Both the position numbers and the translations under genes were made by a program. From JAUMBM01 sp964441755 (GTDB taxonomy: Bacteria > Bacteroidota > Bacteroidia > Chitinophagales > Saprospiraceae): a DNA stretch of 34,244 nucleotides. Positions 14,684-23,480 of this stretch are shown piece after piece. The notes under the pieces were generated by a model. The model was not told the DNA's origin. It ran no database searches and saw only the letters and a list, made by a program, of their open reading frames with translations. The stretch covers positions 1-34,244 of the forward strand of contig CAYTVG010000029.1 in the NCBI GenBank assembly GCA_964441755.1, written 5' to 3'. Each line of letters begins with the position of its first letter. The stretch's first letter is position 1.

Positions 14684-17389
14684 TTAGAACTCAAAGCCGA
14701 TGCGCAAAAAGACGCGCCGGGGAAGTATGGGCCGACCTACGAAAAACTCACCTTCAACCTGGTTATCGCCAGCACGCGGGCTGCCTTCATCGGCAGCAGC
14801 GCTGTTGGTGAGGTTGTACACGCTCAGGCCAATGTCGAGGCGCTCATTTTTACCTATATCAAACCGATAACCGGCATTGGCCATGAGGATGGTGTTGGCC
14901 TCCAACTCGATGGAGTTGTTGTTGTTGGCATAGCGGCGACCGATATGCTTGGCCATGACACCTGCATACAGTGCCTGGTTGTCGTAGGTGAGGCCTGCCT
15001 GCGCCATAAAGCGCGGCTGGCGCGCCAGCCAGCGACCGGAGAGATCCTCGGTTACATTGCCCGAAGCATCCCGGATTTTCCAGTCTTTGACCTCGTGCTG
15101 CTGGTAGGTGACAGAGCCATCGATAGTGAGTGATTTGACAGGCACATACGCAAAGGTAGCTTCTGTGCCAATGGTGGCTGTTTGTCCGATGGCCAGGGTC
15201 ACCTGCCGGAGTCCGTCAGGGGTGTCGATAAAGTCGGTCTGCAGTCGGTCATTGATGGTAGCGCTGTATACCGCCAGGGTTCCCGAGAAAGAAGTGGAAG
15301 CATATTTAACCCCCGCTTCTGTCTGGATGATTTGCTCTGCTTTCGGATCGGGCTGCACAAAATTGCCTTTGCTGTCGCGGGTAAATTCTACGTTTTGGCG
15401 AAGCTCGGGGAAGAAGAAGCCTTTGGAAAAATTGGCATATACGTTGGTGCGCTCGCTCACAGCGTAGCTGGCGCTAAGCGATGCTGCCCAGTCGTTGGCC
15501 AGGATGCGGCGGCGATTCCAGTTGCCGGTGCCCCATACGACATTGCGCAGTGCATTGGTGGAGTTGGTGTCCGTCAGCATGGTGGTGGTAGCTGTCTGCT
15601 CGCGGTTGATGTCGCCCACCATGCTTTCCATGCGTAGGCCGGCGTCGATGCGCAGCTTGTCAAAGACGATCTCGTCCGACAGATAGAGTGCTGCCTTGCG
15701 GCTCTGTAGTTTGGCATTGGCATAGCCGATACCGCGGCCGGAGATGCCTGCGCTGGTGTAATTCACCCGGCGGCCAAGGGTATCGAAGTAGGTGACGTTG
15801 ACAAGTCTCGGCGAATTGGTGAAAGCCGATACGTAGCGGTTGGTGACGTTGAGATCCTCGGCCTCTGTACGGGTGAGAAAAGTGCCCAGCGTGAAGAGGT
15901 GCTGTGCGTTGCCTGTGCTGAGCTTCTTGCTGAGGTTGATATCGCTCGACATATCGAAGAAGGGGCGATAGCGATCCTGAAAGCGGTTTTCGTACAGCTT
16001 ATCGGTCGGGGCCAGCGGCTGCCCGTTGTCGGCATAGGTCACGAGGAAGTTGGATACGTTGTTGTTGGACCGCTTGCGGACAAAGGTTTCAAGTCCTTCC
16101 ACAGGCGAAGCACCGGCGATACCGCTGCCGTCGAGGAAAAAGTTGAATTGGTGATCGTAGCGGGCAGTGCGCACTTTAGCATTCAGCTTCCAGCCTTCGC
16201 CAAAATTTTGGGCAAAATCGACCATGGCGTAGCCGCCATTGGTCTTGACGCCATCGCGCAGGGGTGAGCGGTACTGTCCGGCCGGTGTCAGGAAGGCCAT
16301 GTCGGCGACAGCCGCCGTCTGCAGGGTGTTGACAATTTCTCCGTCGTTGCCTACCGGACGCTCGCGCTCACCACCGGTAAGCGGGTAGGGCAGGATAAAC
16401 TGCACGCGGTCGTCGATTTTTTGTCCTGAGATGGTCAGCACGTTGTTTTCGCCCCGGTAGACGATGTTGCCCCGGAACTGGTAGCCTTGGCTGGGCAGTC
16501 CTGAAAAAACAGGCCCTTCATCGTAGCGATACACACCGCTGAAGTTGTAGAACACCTTGCTGTCTTCCCCGCCGAGCGGGCCGCCGGTGTTGAAATCAAC
16601 CTTCATGCGGTTTTGGTCTGCCGTCTCGAGTTGCAGTTGTGTACGAGGGGTAGAGCCGCCTGTTTTGCTGGTGTAGTTGATGATGCCGGCAGCTGAGCCC
16701 ACGCCGAAGAGAGTTGCAGCGCCACCGCGCACAAACTCAATACCCGTGAAACCAAGGTCGTTGCGGAAGTATACGTCCTGGGCAGAGGAGGTAAGCCCGA
16801 AGGTTCCTTCGACCGGCATACCATCGATTTGCATGGGCGTGTACTTGTATTGTCCGCCCGCCGGCAGCCCCCTTACAAAGACGTTGGCAGCTACTTCGCC
16901 GCCGCCGTTTTCGGCATGTACACCCGGCACTACCCGCAGGATGTCTGCCTGGCTGGAGGCCGACAGCCGGCCGATCTGGGCGGCGCTTAACTGGGTGAGC
17001 GACATAGCCGCTTCGCGCTGCGTGCGACCCGAGCGGGTGGAGGTGACGGTGATGTTGTCCAGGTTAAGTGCTCCCGTACTCAGTTCGACATCCACCTGAG
17101 TGACGCCTGTGCCGACGCTCACTTTCAGTTGAATGGTCTGAAAACTGACGTAGGAGACAGACATCATGTACTCGCCTGCCGGCACATTTTTGATTACATA
17201 AACACCGTCTTCGTCGGTTGTGCTTCCGAAGTTGGTATTTTGCAGGATGGCTGTGGCCCCGATGAGCGCCTCACCGGAGGCGTCGGTAACGCGCCCGCTG
17301 ATACTCCCCTGTGCCAGGCATACTTGCAGGCCCGAAAAAAACCACAGTGCAGCAAGTGCGTGCTTCAACAATTGTAGCCGTGTTCCCAT
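14684..17389 (-). CDS. TonB-dependent receptor
   Basis: A 901-residue outer-membrane receptor. The signal peptide ends near LAQ26. Residues 28-105 form a carboxypeptidase-regulatory-like domain (ISGRVTDASGEALIGATAIL). LDNITVTSTRS (110-120) is a possible TonB-box region, and the plug follows (about 120-245: SQADILRVVPGV, NVFVRGLPAGG, MQIDGMPV, ATLFGVGSAAGIINY). The rest is a 22-strand-type barrel ending in the aromatic RVFLRIGFEF. No SusD partner is present, which argues for a small ligand rather than polysaccharide. It is the first gene of the operon with the hydrolase and symporter and is divergent from the LacI regulator. I infer that it imports a hexosyl-glycerate across the outer membrane; siderophore-type ligands are the alternative. 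Confidence 0.93.
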   Translation of the reverse strand: MGTRLQLLKHALAALWFFSGLQVCLAQGSISGRVTDASGEALIGATAILQNTNFGSTTDEDGVYVIKNVPAGEYMMSVSYVSFQTIQLKVSVGTGVTQVDVELSTGALNLDNITVTSTRSGRTQREAAMSLTQLSAAQIGRLSASSQADILRVVPGVHAENGGGEVAANVFVRGLPAGGQYKYTPMQIDGMPVEGTFGLTSSAQDVYFRNDLGFTGIEFVRGGAATLFGVGSAAGIINYTSKTGGSTPRTQLQLETADQNRMKVDFNTGGPLGGEDSKVFYNFSGVYRYDEGPVFSGLPSQGYQFRGNIVYRGENNVLTISGQKIDDRVQFILPYPLTGGERERPVGNDGEIVNTLQTAAVADMAFLTPAGQYRSPLRDGVKTNGGYAMVDFAQNFGEGWKLNAKVRTARYDHQFNFFLDGSGIAGASPVEGLETFVRKRSNNNVSNFLVTYADNGQPLAPTDKLYENRFQDRYRPFFDMSSDINLSKKLSTGNAQHLFTLGTFLTRTEAEDLNVTNRYVSAFTNSPRLVNVTYFDTLGRRVNYTSAGISGRGIGYANAKLQSRKAALYLSDEIVFDKLRIDAGLRMESMVGDINREQTATTTMLTDTNSTNALRNVVWGTGNWNRRRILANDWAASLSASYAVSERTNVYANFSKGFFFPELRQNVEFTRDSKGNFVQPDPKAEQIIQTEAGVKYASTSFSGTLAVYSATINDRLQTDFIDTPDGLRQVTLAIGQTATIGTEATFAYVPVKSLTIDGSVTYQQHEVKDWKIRDASGNVTEDLSGRWLARQPRFMAQAGLTYDNQALYAGVMAKHIGRRYANNNNSIELEANTILMANAGYRFDIGKNERLDIGLSVYNLTNSAAADEGSPRAGDNQVEGEFFVGRPILPRRVFLRIGFEF

Positions 17390-17477
17390 GGTTGAAATTT
17401 GGTTAAACAGATGATGGAATAATCTTTGATGAATCCTGTCAAAGACCGTTTTTTATTCGATCAATGAAAGATTTAGG

Positions 17478-17485
17478 CAAAGATA
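17478..17485 (-). promoter_or_regulatory. Possible -7 element for the TonB-receptor operon
   Basis: On the minus strand the sequence reads TATCTTTG, matching TAnnTTTG, about 89 bp before the receptor start. The -33 region is only weakly matched (GTTAAAG about 19 bases upstream). Weak evidence. Confidence 0.35.
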
Positions 17486-17509
17486 TAGTCGAAAATAGCT
17501 TTAACACCC

Positions 17510-17540
17510 CTGCCTGCCGGCCAGGCTGTGCCGGTGGCAG
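17510..17540. repeat. GC-rich inverted repeat in the divergent promoter region
   Basis: CTGCC-TG-CCGGC pairs with GCCGG-T-GGCAG across a short loop, directly beside the LacI-type operator. It may be a REP-like unit or a second protein-binding site. Confidence 0.45.
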
Positions 17541-17542
17541 AG

Positions 17543-17570
17543 CGTAAACGATACCGTAAACGATTACGGT
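17543..17570. promoter_or_regulatory. LacI-family operator with adjacent half-match
   Basis: ACCGTAAACGATTACGGT (17,553-17,570) has perfect seven-base arms around ACGA. Its centre TAA-A-CG-A-TTA has the CG axis typical of LacI-family sites. A second copy of CGTAAACGAT begins 12 bp upstream at 17,543, so two molecules could bind side by side. It lies between the TonB receptor (start 17,389) and the LacI gene (start 17,669) and should control one or both directions. Confidence 0.8.
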
Positions 17571-17660
17571 GGAAAACTTTTTTTTAAAAAAAATAAATAG
17601 CGTGCGGTGCGGAGCTAAACCCGTTGCTGTCGGCTATATTTGAAGGGATTAAGTCAAACT

Positions 17661-17665
17661 GGAGG
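17661..17665 (+). promoter_or_regulatory. Shine-Dalgarno sequence deciding the LacI start
   Basis: GGAGG precedes the ATG at 17,669 by three bases. Strong Shine-Dalgarno sites are uncommon in Bacteroidota. It favours this ATG over the in-frame upstream TTG at 17,624. A TATATTTG at 17,635-17,642 matches the -7 element, but with no good -33 TTG. Confidence 0.6.
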
Positions 17666-17668
17666 AGC

Positions 17669-18709
17669 ATGAAACACAGACCTGCCACGCTAAAGGATAT
17701 GGCGCAACGGCTCAAAACATCGGTCGCCACGATTTCGAGAGCGCTCAAGGACAAACCGGATATCAGTGCCGAGATGCGGCAAAGGGTGAAGGAACTGGCG
17801 GCGGAGCTCAACTACCAACCCAACCCGATAGCGCTGAGTCTCAAACATCACCGCTCCATGACCATTGGTGTCGTCATACCTAAGGTGGTGCACTACCTGT
17901 TTTCGACCATGATCAGCGGTATACTCGAAGAAGCTGAGCGGCAGGGCTACAATGTGCTGATCACGGAGACCAATCAGCAGTATGCGCGCGAGGTGCGTAT
18001 GGTGCAGGATCTGATGCACGGCAAGGTAGATGGTCTGCTGATCTGTTTTGCCAATGAGACCCGCTGCTTTGACCACATCACCCAGCTCAGTGAGGCGGCA
18101 GTGCCCTTTGTGCTGTTCGATAAAGCGACGGATCTTATAGAGGCCAATAAGGTGATGGTTGACGACTACGACGGTGCTTTTGCGGCTACTTCCCACCTGA
18201 TTGAGCAGGGCTACCAGCGCATTGCCCATATCAACGGTGCCCATGCGCTGCATCACTCGCAGGCGCGCATGCAGGGCTATCTGGATGCGCTGGCCCGCCA
18301 TGGCCGGCAGCCGACAACCGAATACATTGTCGAGGCGGAGCAGTTTTCGATAGAGGAGGGACGGGCGATCGGGGCTTATTTTTGGGAGCTGCCGTGCCCG
18401 CCGGATGCGGTTTTTGCCATTGCTGACGAGGTGGTACTCGGGGTACATGATTATCTGAAGGGGCAGGGGGTGAAAATCCCTGAGGCATTCGGGCTGGTGG
18501 GTTTCAGCGATTCGCTGCTGGCCTCTATGGTGGATCCTTCGCTGAGCAGCGTATACCAGCCGGGTAAAGAGCTGGGCCGCATCTCGCTGTTGCGGTTGCT
18601 GGAGTTGATCAGGGCCGACGAAATTGATTTGCCCCGCATGATCACGACGCATGTGCTCAAAACTTCTCTCATCATACGAAAATCATCTTCTCGTCTATGC
18701 ATGTCCTGA
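17669..18709 (+). CDS. LacI-family transcriptional regulator
   Basis: 346 residues from ATG 17,669. Residues 6-26 form the LacI helix-turn-helix (TLKDMAQRLKTSVATISRAL), followed by the hinge region with NYQPNPIALSLKHHRSMTIGVVIP and a periplasmic-binding-protein-like sensor domain (about 63-340; FVLFDK, DDYDGAFAATSHLI, VGFSDS). It probably senses the imported solute or a breakdown product and binds the palindrome at 17,553-17,570. It is divergent from the transport/hydrolase operon and overlaps the glycerate kinase gene by 13 bases, so regulator and kinase are co-transcribed. Whether it represses or activates is not readable; Bacteroidota examples of both exist. Confidence 0.93.
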   Translation: MKHRPATLKDMAQRLKTSVATISRALKDKPDISAEMRQRVKELAAELNYQPNPIALSLKHHRSMTIGVVIPKVVHYLFSTMISGILEEAERQGYNVLITETNQQYAREVRMVQDLMHGKVDGLLICFANETRCFDHITQLSEAAVPFVLFDKATDLIEANKVMVDDYDGAFAATSHLIEQGYQRIAHINGAHALHHSQARMQGYLDALARHGRQPTTEYIVEAEQFSIEEGRAIGAYFWELPCPPDAVFAIADEVVLGVHDYLKGQGVKIPEAFGLVGFSDSLLASMVDPSLSSVYQPGKELGRISLLRLLELIRADEIDLPRMITTHVLKTSLIIRKSSSRLCMS

Positions 18710-19818
18710 TTTGTTGCGATAGTTTTAAAGATGCACTGCCTGCTTCGCAGGTGTGTGCGGCCATTGCACGTGGCTGGCAGGCGGCGCGGCCGGAGGCCAG
18801 CGTACGCCTTTTTCCACTGGCCGACGGCGGAGAGGGCATGGTGGAGGCGCTTGCTTTTCACCTGGGCCTGCGGCCGTACCGCCTGCGGGTGCGCGACCCG
18901 CTGGGCCGGCCGGTCAGTGCCGCTTACTCCCTTAGCGCCGACGGCCGTACGGCTTTTATCGAAATGGCGCAGGCGGCGGGCCTGCAGCGGTTGGCGCCGG
19001 AGGAGCGCAACCCGCTGCTGGGCTCGACTTTTGGTTTGGGGGAAATGATGGCCGACGCCCTGCAGCAGGGGGTCAGTCGCATTGTCCTGGGCATTGGGGG
19101 CTCCGCCACCCATGACCTGGGTATGGGTATGGCGGCCGCGCTGGGCTGGCGTTTTGAGGATGAAGACGGCCGGCCGCTGCAAGCCTCGGGGCTTGCGCTT
19201 CGGCAGGTGGCACGTATACTTCCGCCAGTGGCCGACCCGCTGGCGGGAGTATACGTGGAGGTGATGTGCGATGTGACCAATCCGCTCTATGGGGAGCAGG
19301 GGGCTGCGCATGTGTATGCACGGCAAAAGGGTGCCGATGCGGATATGGTCGCCCGGCTGGAAGCGGGCAGCCGGCACTTTTGGGCGATAGCCAACGGGCA
19401 TGGCGGCGCGCCTGCCGGGGAGCAGGCCGGTGCCGGCGCTGCCGGCGGGCTTGGCTTCGGGGCTGCTTATTTTCTCAACGCCCGCCTGCGGCGAGGCGTT
19501 GACCTTATGCTCGATCTTACGGGCTTTGAAGAGGCAGTTCGCGAGGCGGATCTGCTGATTACCGGTGAGGGGCGGCTGGACGGGCAGACGGCCCACGGCA
19601 AGCTGATCAGCGGCATCGCCCGGCGGGCGGCCGCACAGGGTAAGCGGGTAATCGCTCTTTGTGGTGCTCTGGCGGCTTCGCCCGCCGAAGTGCGGGCGCT
19701 GGGGCTCACGGCCGCTTTTTCCATAGCCCAGGGACCTTGCAGCCTGCCGGAGGCGCTGGCGCTGACGGAGGAAAATTTGGAAAAAACAGCGTATTTTGTT
19801 GGCGCACTTGGCGGATAG
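18697..19818 (+). CDS. glxK: Glycerate kinase, type I (GlxK/GarK family)
   Basis: A 373-residue enzyme phosphorylating D-glycerate with ATP, in this family usually at O2 to give 2-phosphoglycerate. Family motifs in order: ICCDSFKDALPA (5-16), PLADGGEG (40-47), IGGSATHDLGMGMAAALG (about 130-147), CDVTNPLYGEQGAAHVYARQ (about 190-209), GAGAAGGLGFGA (about 248-259) and LLITGEGRLDGQT...GK (about 286-305). Its length is normal. It starts inside the end of the LacI gene (13-base overlap), with no other glyoxylate-pathway gene nearby, so glycerate probably comes from the GH63 hydrolase rather than from glyoxylate carboligase and tartronate semialdehyde reductase. The gene is strikingly GC-rich. Confidence 0.94.
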   Translation: MHVLICCDSFKDALPASQVCAAIARGWQAARPEASVRLFPLADGGEGMVEALAFHLGLRPYRLRVRDPLGRPVSAAYSLSADGRTAFIEMAQAAGLQRLAPEERNPLLGSTFGLGEMMADALQQGVSRIVLGIGGSATHDLGMGMAAALGWRFEDEDGRPLQASGLALRQVARILPPVADPLAGVYVEVMCDVTNPLYGEQGAAHVYARQKGADADMVARLEAGSRHFWAIANGHGGAPAGEQAGAGAAGGLGFGAAYFLNARLRRGVDLMLDLTGFEEAVREADLLITGEGRLDGQTAHGKLISGIARRAAAQGKRVIALCGALAASPAEVRALGLTAAFSIAQGPCSLPEALALTEENLEKTAYFVGALGG

Positions 19819-19998
19819 TTTTTCCGGACAGCCTTGTGCGAAAAATCAAGGGTGTACAATCTTTTCGTTGCCTTACGGCAAGTGCAGCTTTGGTGAGGGG
19901 TTGGCCTCCGGGAGAAATTGTATGGGTAGCGAAAAATACTAAGGATAGGAGGGACTTATTGACCATCGGCCCTGCCGTCCTGTACAAAATAGTAGCAA

Positions 19999-21288
19999 TT
20001 GGGCCAGCATGTATACAGAATTTCAACACTGACAGGTCTCGCCCTGGTGGTGGCCAACATGATTGGCACCGGGGCGTTTACGAGCCTGGGGTTTCAGTTG
20101 CAGGAGGTGCAGCATCCGCTCGCTATTCTGATCCTATGGCTGCTGGGGGGAGTGCTGGCGCTGGCAGGGGCTTTGAGCTATGCCGAATTGGGGACAGTCA
20201 TCAAAAAATCAGGTGGGGAGTATACCTTTTTGTCTGGCATCTACCACCCCTTAGTTGGCTATTTGTCGGGCTGGATTTCGCTTACCGTGGGTTTTGCTGC
20301 GCCGGTAGCTCTTTCTGCGATTGCTGTCGTTGAATATTTTCCCTACGGACGCCTCGATACGACCTGGACAAGCTTGCTGTTGGTGGGGATCATCACTTTT
20401 ATTCATACGCGCAGCCTGCAGGCCAGTTCAAATTTTCAAAACCTGACAACCTTGTTGAAGGTGCTCCTGATTCTGGCGCTGATCGTTGCAGGCTTGTTGT
20501 TGCCAGTGCATTCGGGCAGTGATTTTAGAGCGGAGGGACTACTTGTCAAGTTGCAGTCTTCAGCTTTTGCTGTGGCGCTGATCTATGTGAGCTATGCTTA
20601 TTCGGGCTGGAATGCAGCCATTTACATTGCGGAAGAGTTCAGGGATGTACAAAAATCGCTGCCGGTTGCCTTGGTAGGTGGGACACTGCTGGTGACTTTG
20701 CTCTATACGCTGCTGCAATTCGTTTTTTTAAAGCATAACAGCCCGGAAGAGCTTACGGGGCAACTGAATGTCGGCGCTATCACCGCCCAAAAGATACTGG
20801 GCGAGCGGATGGGGAAGCTGTTTAGCCTGTCGATCTCATTGCTCCTGATTTCTGGTATCAGTGCGATGGTGTGGGTGGGACCCAGGGTGACATCGACCAT
20901 GGCCAGAGATCACCAGTTGTGGTATCGGTTTCGGACTGCGCCGGATGAGATCCCGGTGCGGGCACTTTGGTTACAATTTGTGATCACAGCTTTCCTGCTG
21001 CTGACGGGTACATTTGAGCAAATACTGATTTATTGCGGAATGTTGCTCACGCTTTCGTCTCTGTTGACCGTCTTAGGGGTATTTTGGGTTCGCAAAGATG
21101 CTGCCTTCCGGAATGAAAAGGGGTTTAGGTCACCTGTGTATCCTTTTTTTCAGCTGCTGTTTTTAGTGTTTTCAATAGGTATGATCGGGTTTACTTTGCT
21201 AAAACACCCGGTTGAATCACTTATGGGGGCGAGCAATCTGCTGCTTGGGTGGCTTAGTTGGCGCTATCGTGATAAGATATTGTTTTGA
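19999..21288 (+). CDS. APC-family amino acid/amine permease
   Basis: A 429-residue inner-membrane transporter with about 12 hydrophobic segments. The first contains the substrate-binding motif VVANMIGTGAFTSLGF and later ones SYAELGTVIKKSGGEYTFL, YVSYAYSGWNAAIYIAEEF and the loop GPRVTSTMARDHQLW, all typical of the amino acid/polyamine/organocation family. The start is taken as TTG 19,999: an in-frame stop lies two codons upstream and no ATG occurs before residue 21. A nearby out-of-frame ATG at 20,009 runs only seven codons. The resulting N-terminus (MGQHVYRISTLTG) is normal for the family, so TTG is preferred to a frameshift. The 180-bp gap after the glycerate kinase and the lower GC suggest a separate unit. 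The substrate is unknown. Confidence 0.88.
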   Translation: MGQHVYRISTLTGLALVVANMIGTGAFTSLGFQLQEVQHPLAILILWLLGGVLALAGALSYAELGTVIKKSGGEYTFLSGIYHPLVGYLSGWISLTVGFAAPVALSAIAVVEYFPYGRLDTTWTSLLLVGIITFIHTRSLQASSNFQNLTTLLKVLLILALIVAGLLLPVHSGSDFRAEGLLVKLQSSAFAVALIYVSYAYSGWNAAIYIAEEFRDVQKSLPVALVGGTLLVTLLYTLLQFVFLKHNSPEELTGQLNVGAITAQKILGERMGKLFSLSISLLLISGISAMVWVGPRVTSTMARDHQLWYRFRTAPDEIPVRALWLQFVITAFLLLTGTFEQILIYCGMLLTLSSLLTVLGVFWVRKDAAFRNEKGFRSPVYPFFQLLFLVFSIGMIGFTLLKHPVESLMGASNLLLGWLSWRYRDKILF

Positions 21289-21348
21289 CGTTTTTTGGTT
21301 GATTTTCTTAGCCATTTTCGGGCTCTGGTATACAATGCGGGTGGCAGT

Positions 21349-23205
21349 TTATATGTTATCGTTGCTATGCTGTACATTTTCCCACAGCGCGGATATGTTT
21401 TCCTCTGGAGCAAGTTTGTAATTTTTTCGCAGCCGATAGCGACCTTTTTTGACTGCATCGATACTAACGCCAAGGATTTCCGCCTGCTCTTTGAGGCTCA
21501 GATTCATCTTGTCAAGCAGTAGGGTTCGCAATTCGGCAGGGGATAGGTCGGGTAGTAGCTGTTTAATGTGGGCGATGAAACCCGGGTGAACTTTGTTGAA
21601 ATAAATTTGGAATAGTTCCCAATCTTTATCGGTATGAATAACGCTGTTGTAGAGCTCTTCAAGTTCTTGTTGTGGTAGGGCAGTTTCGGTTGCGGGTTGC
21701 TGTTGTTTGGAAAGCTCTGCCAGTTGTTTGTTTTTTGAAATCAGCATCTGGGTATAGTCCTGTAACTGTGCCTGATGGGTCGCCAGCTCGGCTTCCTGAA
21801 AGACGATTTGCTGCCGAAGCGTCTCCGACTTGGCTTCTGCAAGCAGCTTGTCAGCTTTCAGTTGCTGCTGCTTTCTGAGAAAACGTATACGAAGAATGTA
21901 CAGAAAACCCATCATCAGGCTGATCAGCGTGCCGGCTATCCAGGCATTTCTTTGCTTGGCCAGGGTAATCTCGCGCTGCAAAGAAGTAATCTGTTGTTCC
22001 TTCTGGGCTGTTTCGTACTTTACGGACAACTCTCTGGTGATACGGTTCTTTTCTTCGTTGAATAAGGAATCTTTTAGCCCCAGATGTTGATCCAGCAGTT
22101 GGAGTGCCTGCTGGTAGTTTCCCTGTGTTTTTTTGATAGATGAAAGCATGCGGGTTGTCGCGGCAGCAGCGGAGTAGAGCTTTCGGGCAATTGCCTGCGC
22201 CAGACAATCTTCCATGATACGGCTCGCCTCGTCGAGGCGACCGAGCTGAAAAAGAGCATCGGCAGCCGCTAAATCGACAAATACCAGCCCTTGTTTATCC
22301 TGAGAGGAAATAATACGACGTTTGGCAACATCAAGGCTGTCAAGGGCTTCTTGCCATAGTCCCTTTTTAATTAACACCCGGCTGTAGTGGTACAGATGCT
22401 CATTCATATTGGGGGGCTGCCCGAGCGCGTAGTAAATTTGCTGGATTCGCTTGTGCAGTGCGATGGAAGAGTCCGGCTTATTTAAATCCAGGTAGGCATT
22501 GGCCTGAAGAAGGAGAATGTAGGCTTCCATAGACTGATTTGCCTGCGTACGGAAGTACTGGAGGGGTATTTCGCCCAGTTGTATTGCTTTTTCATACTCC
22601 CGCTTTTTGACGTACAGGTTGGAAAGGAAAGCTCGAATATACATGGCGAGGGGCTCATCATGTATGGATTCACAGATTTCGAGTGCCTGGTATTTGGCGG
22701 CAATGGCATCGTCAAATCTGCCCATCATGCTGAGGTTACCAGCCCGTGTATCCAGATACTTGGCAAGTATCAGACTGTCTTTATTGCGCTGGCATGCTTC
22801 TACGGCACGCAAATAAAGAACGTCTGCAGAGTCGTGCATGCCTTTGTATTGAAGATAAATGGCATTGTAATACGGGACTACTTGTTCGGCTTCAAGAGGG
22901 TCAAATTTGTATTGCTCATAAAGCCCAAGCGTAGTTGGAAGATCCTCCACTTGACCGCTTCTTTCTAATGCAGCCAGCCTTTGATTAAAAAAATCACTCC
23001 GTTGTTCAGTAGTAAGCTGATTTAACCGCTCTATGAATACCTCCTGTGGCAATGAATCGACCTGCCGAAGCAGATCTTCAACAATCGTCTGCTGTCCTAC
23101 CGCCTGATCGGGGGTATCCTGACATCCATATACAATCCAAAGGAGAAAACAGCAATATATTAGTTTATGGAGACCGTGGCGCATGTTCATAGGAAGAAAG
23201 AACAT
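21349..23205 (-). CDS. TPR lipoprotein-like membrane regulator with C-terminal HTH
   Basis: A 618-residue protein as drawn; the start is probably one of the internal ATGs at 23,190 or 23,184, just before the signal (LIYCCFLLWIVYGC). The VYGC is a plausible lipobox. Residues about 30-400 are tetratricopeptide repeats (for example AAADALFQLGRLDEASRIME). A coiled coil leads to one transmembrane helix (WIAGTLISLMMGFLYILRI, about 420-440), a second coiled coil, and a C-terminal GerE/LuxR-like helix-turn-helix (LSPAELRTLLLDKMNLSLKE, then QAEILGVSIDAVKKGRYRLR). This architecture is common in Bacteroidota: a periplasmic TPR sensor joined through the membrane to a cytoplasmic DNA-binding domain. It is convergent with the APC permease. 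The target and signal are unknown. Confidence 0.85.
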   Translation of the reverse strand: MFFLPMNMRHGLHKLIYCCFLLWIVYGCQDTPDQAVGQQTIVEDLLRQVDSLPQEVFIERLNQLTTEQRSDFFNQRLAALERSGQVEDLPTTLGLYEQYKFDPLEAEQVVPYYNAIYLQYKGMHDSADVLYLRAVEACQRNKDSLILAKYLDTRAGNLSMMGRFDDAIAAKYQALEICESIHDEPLAMYIRAFLSNLYVKKREYEKAIQLGEIPLQYFRTQANQSMEAYILLLQANAYLDLNKPDSSIALHKRIQQIYYALGQPPNMNEHLYHYSRVLIKKGLWQEALDSLDVAKRRIISSQDKQGLVFVDLAAADALFQLGRLDEASRIMEDCLAQAIARKLYSAAAATTRMLSSIKKTQGNYQQALQLLDQHLGLKDSLFNEEKNRITRELSVKYETAQKEQQITSLQREITLAKQRNAWIAGTLISLMMGFLYILRIRFLRKQQQLKADKLLAEAKSETLRQQIVFQEAELATHQAQLQDYTQMLISKNKQLAELSKQQQPATETALPQQELEELYNSVIHTDKDWELFQIYFNKVHPGFIAHIKQLLPDLSPAELRTLLLDKMNLSLKEQAEILGVSIDAVKKGRYRLRKNYKLAPEENISALWENVQHSNDNI

Positions 23206-23480
23206 CAGGAGTGTTCATTGATTGTGAAACGACGTAGTAGGGGGGATTATAAAGGTATTGATTATTCCTTTTGATGATACATAGTGAATTGCGCTAACCT
23301 GAAATCCTTTTGAAATATCGCAAAATATGACATTTTTGTGACGTTTTTAATGCTCAGACAACCCCTACGGATGTTTGAGACACTAAATGTAACTGAAAGA
23401 CACGTTGAGCTGCGATCGTTGTTTGTTGCCTGCCAATAAGGGGAAGAATGCTATCTGCATAGTATAGCAGACCCTGTCTA
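23206..23480. other. Intergenic region upstream of the TPR regulator
   Basis: No gene is recognised in this 275-bp stretch. It should contain the minus-strand promoter of the TPR regulator; the best partial match is TACCTTTA near 23,255, which is weak. Confidence 0.3.

Noticed and set aside
17624..17668. Longer LacI start at TTG 17,624
   Set aside because: A strong GGAGG lies three bases before the ATG at 17,669, and the family N-terminus begins there.
20009..20032. ATG start for the permease at 20,009
   Set aside because: It is out of frame and stops after seven codons; the TTG at 19,999 gives a normal N-terminus, so a frameshift need not be assumed.
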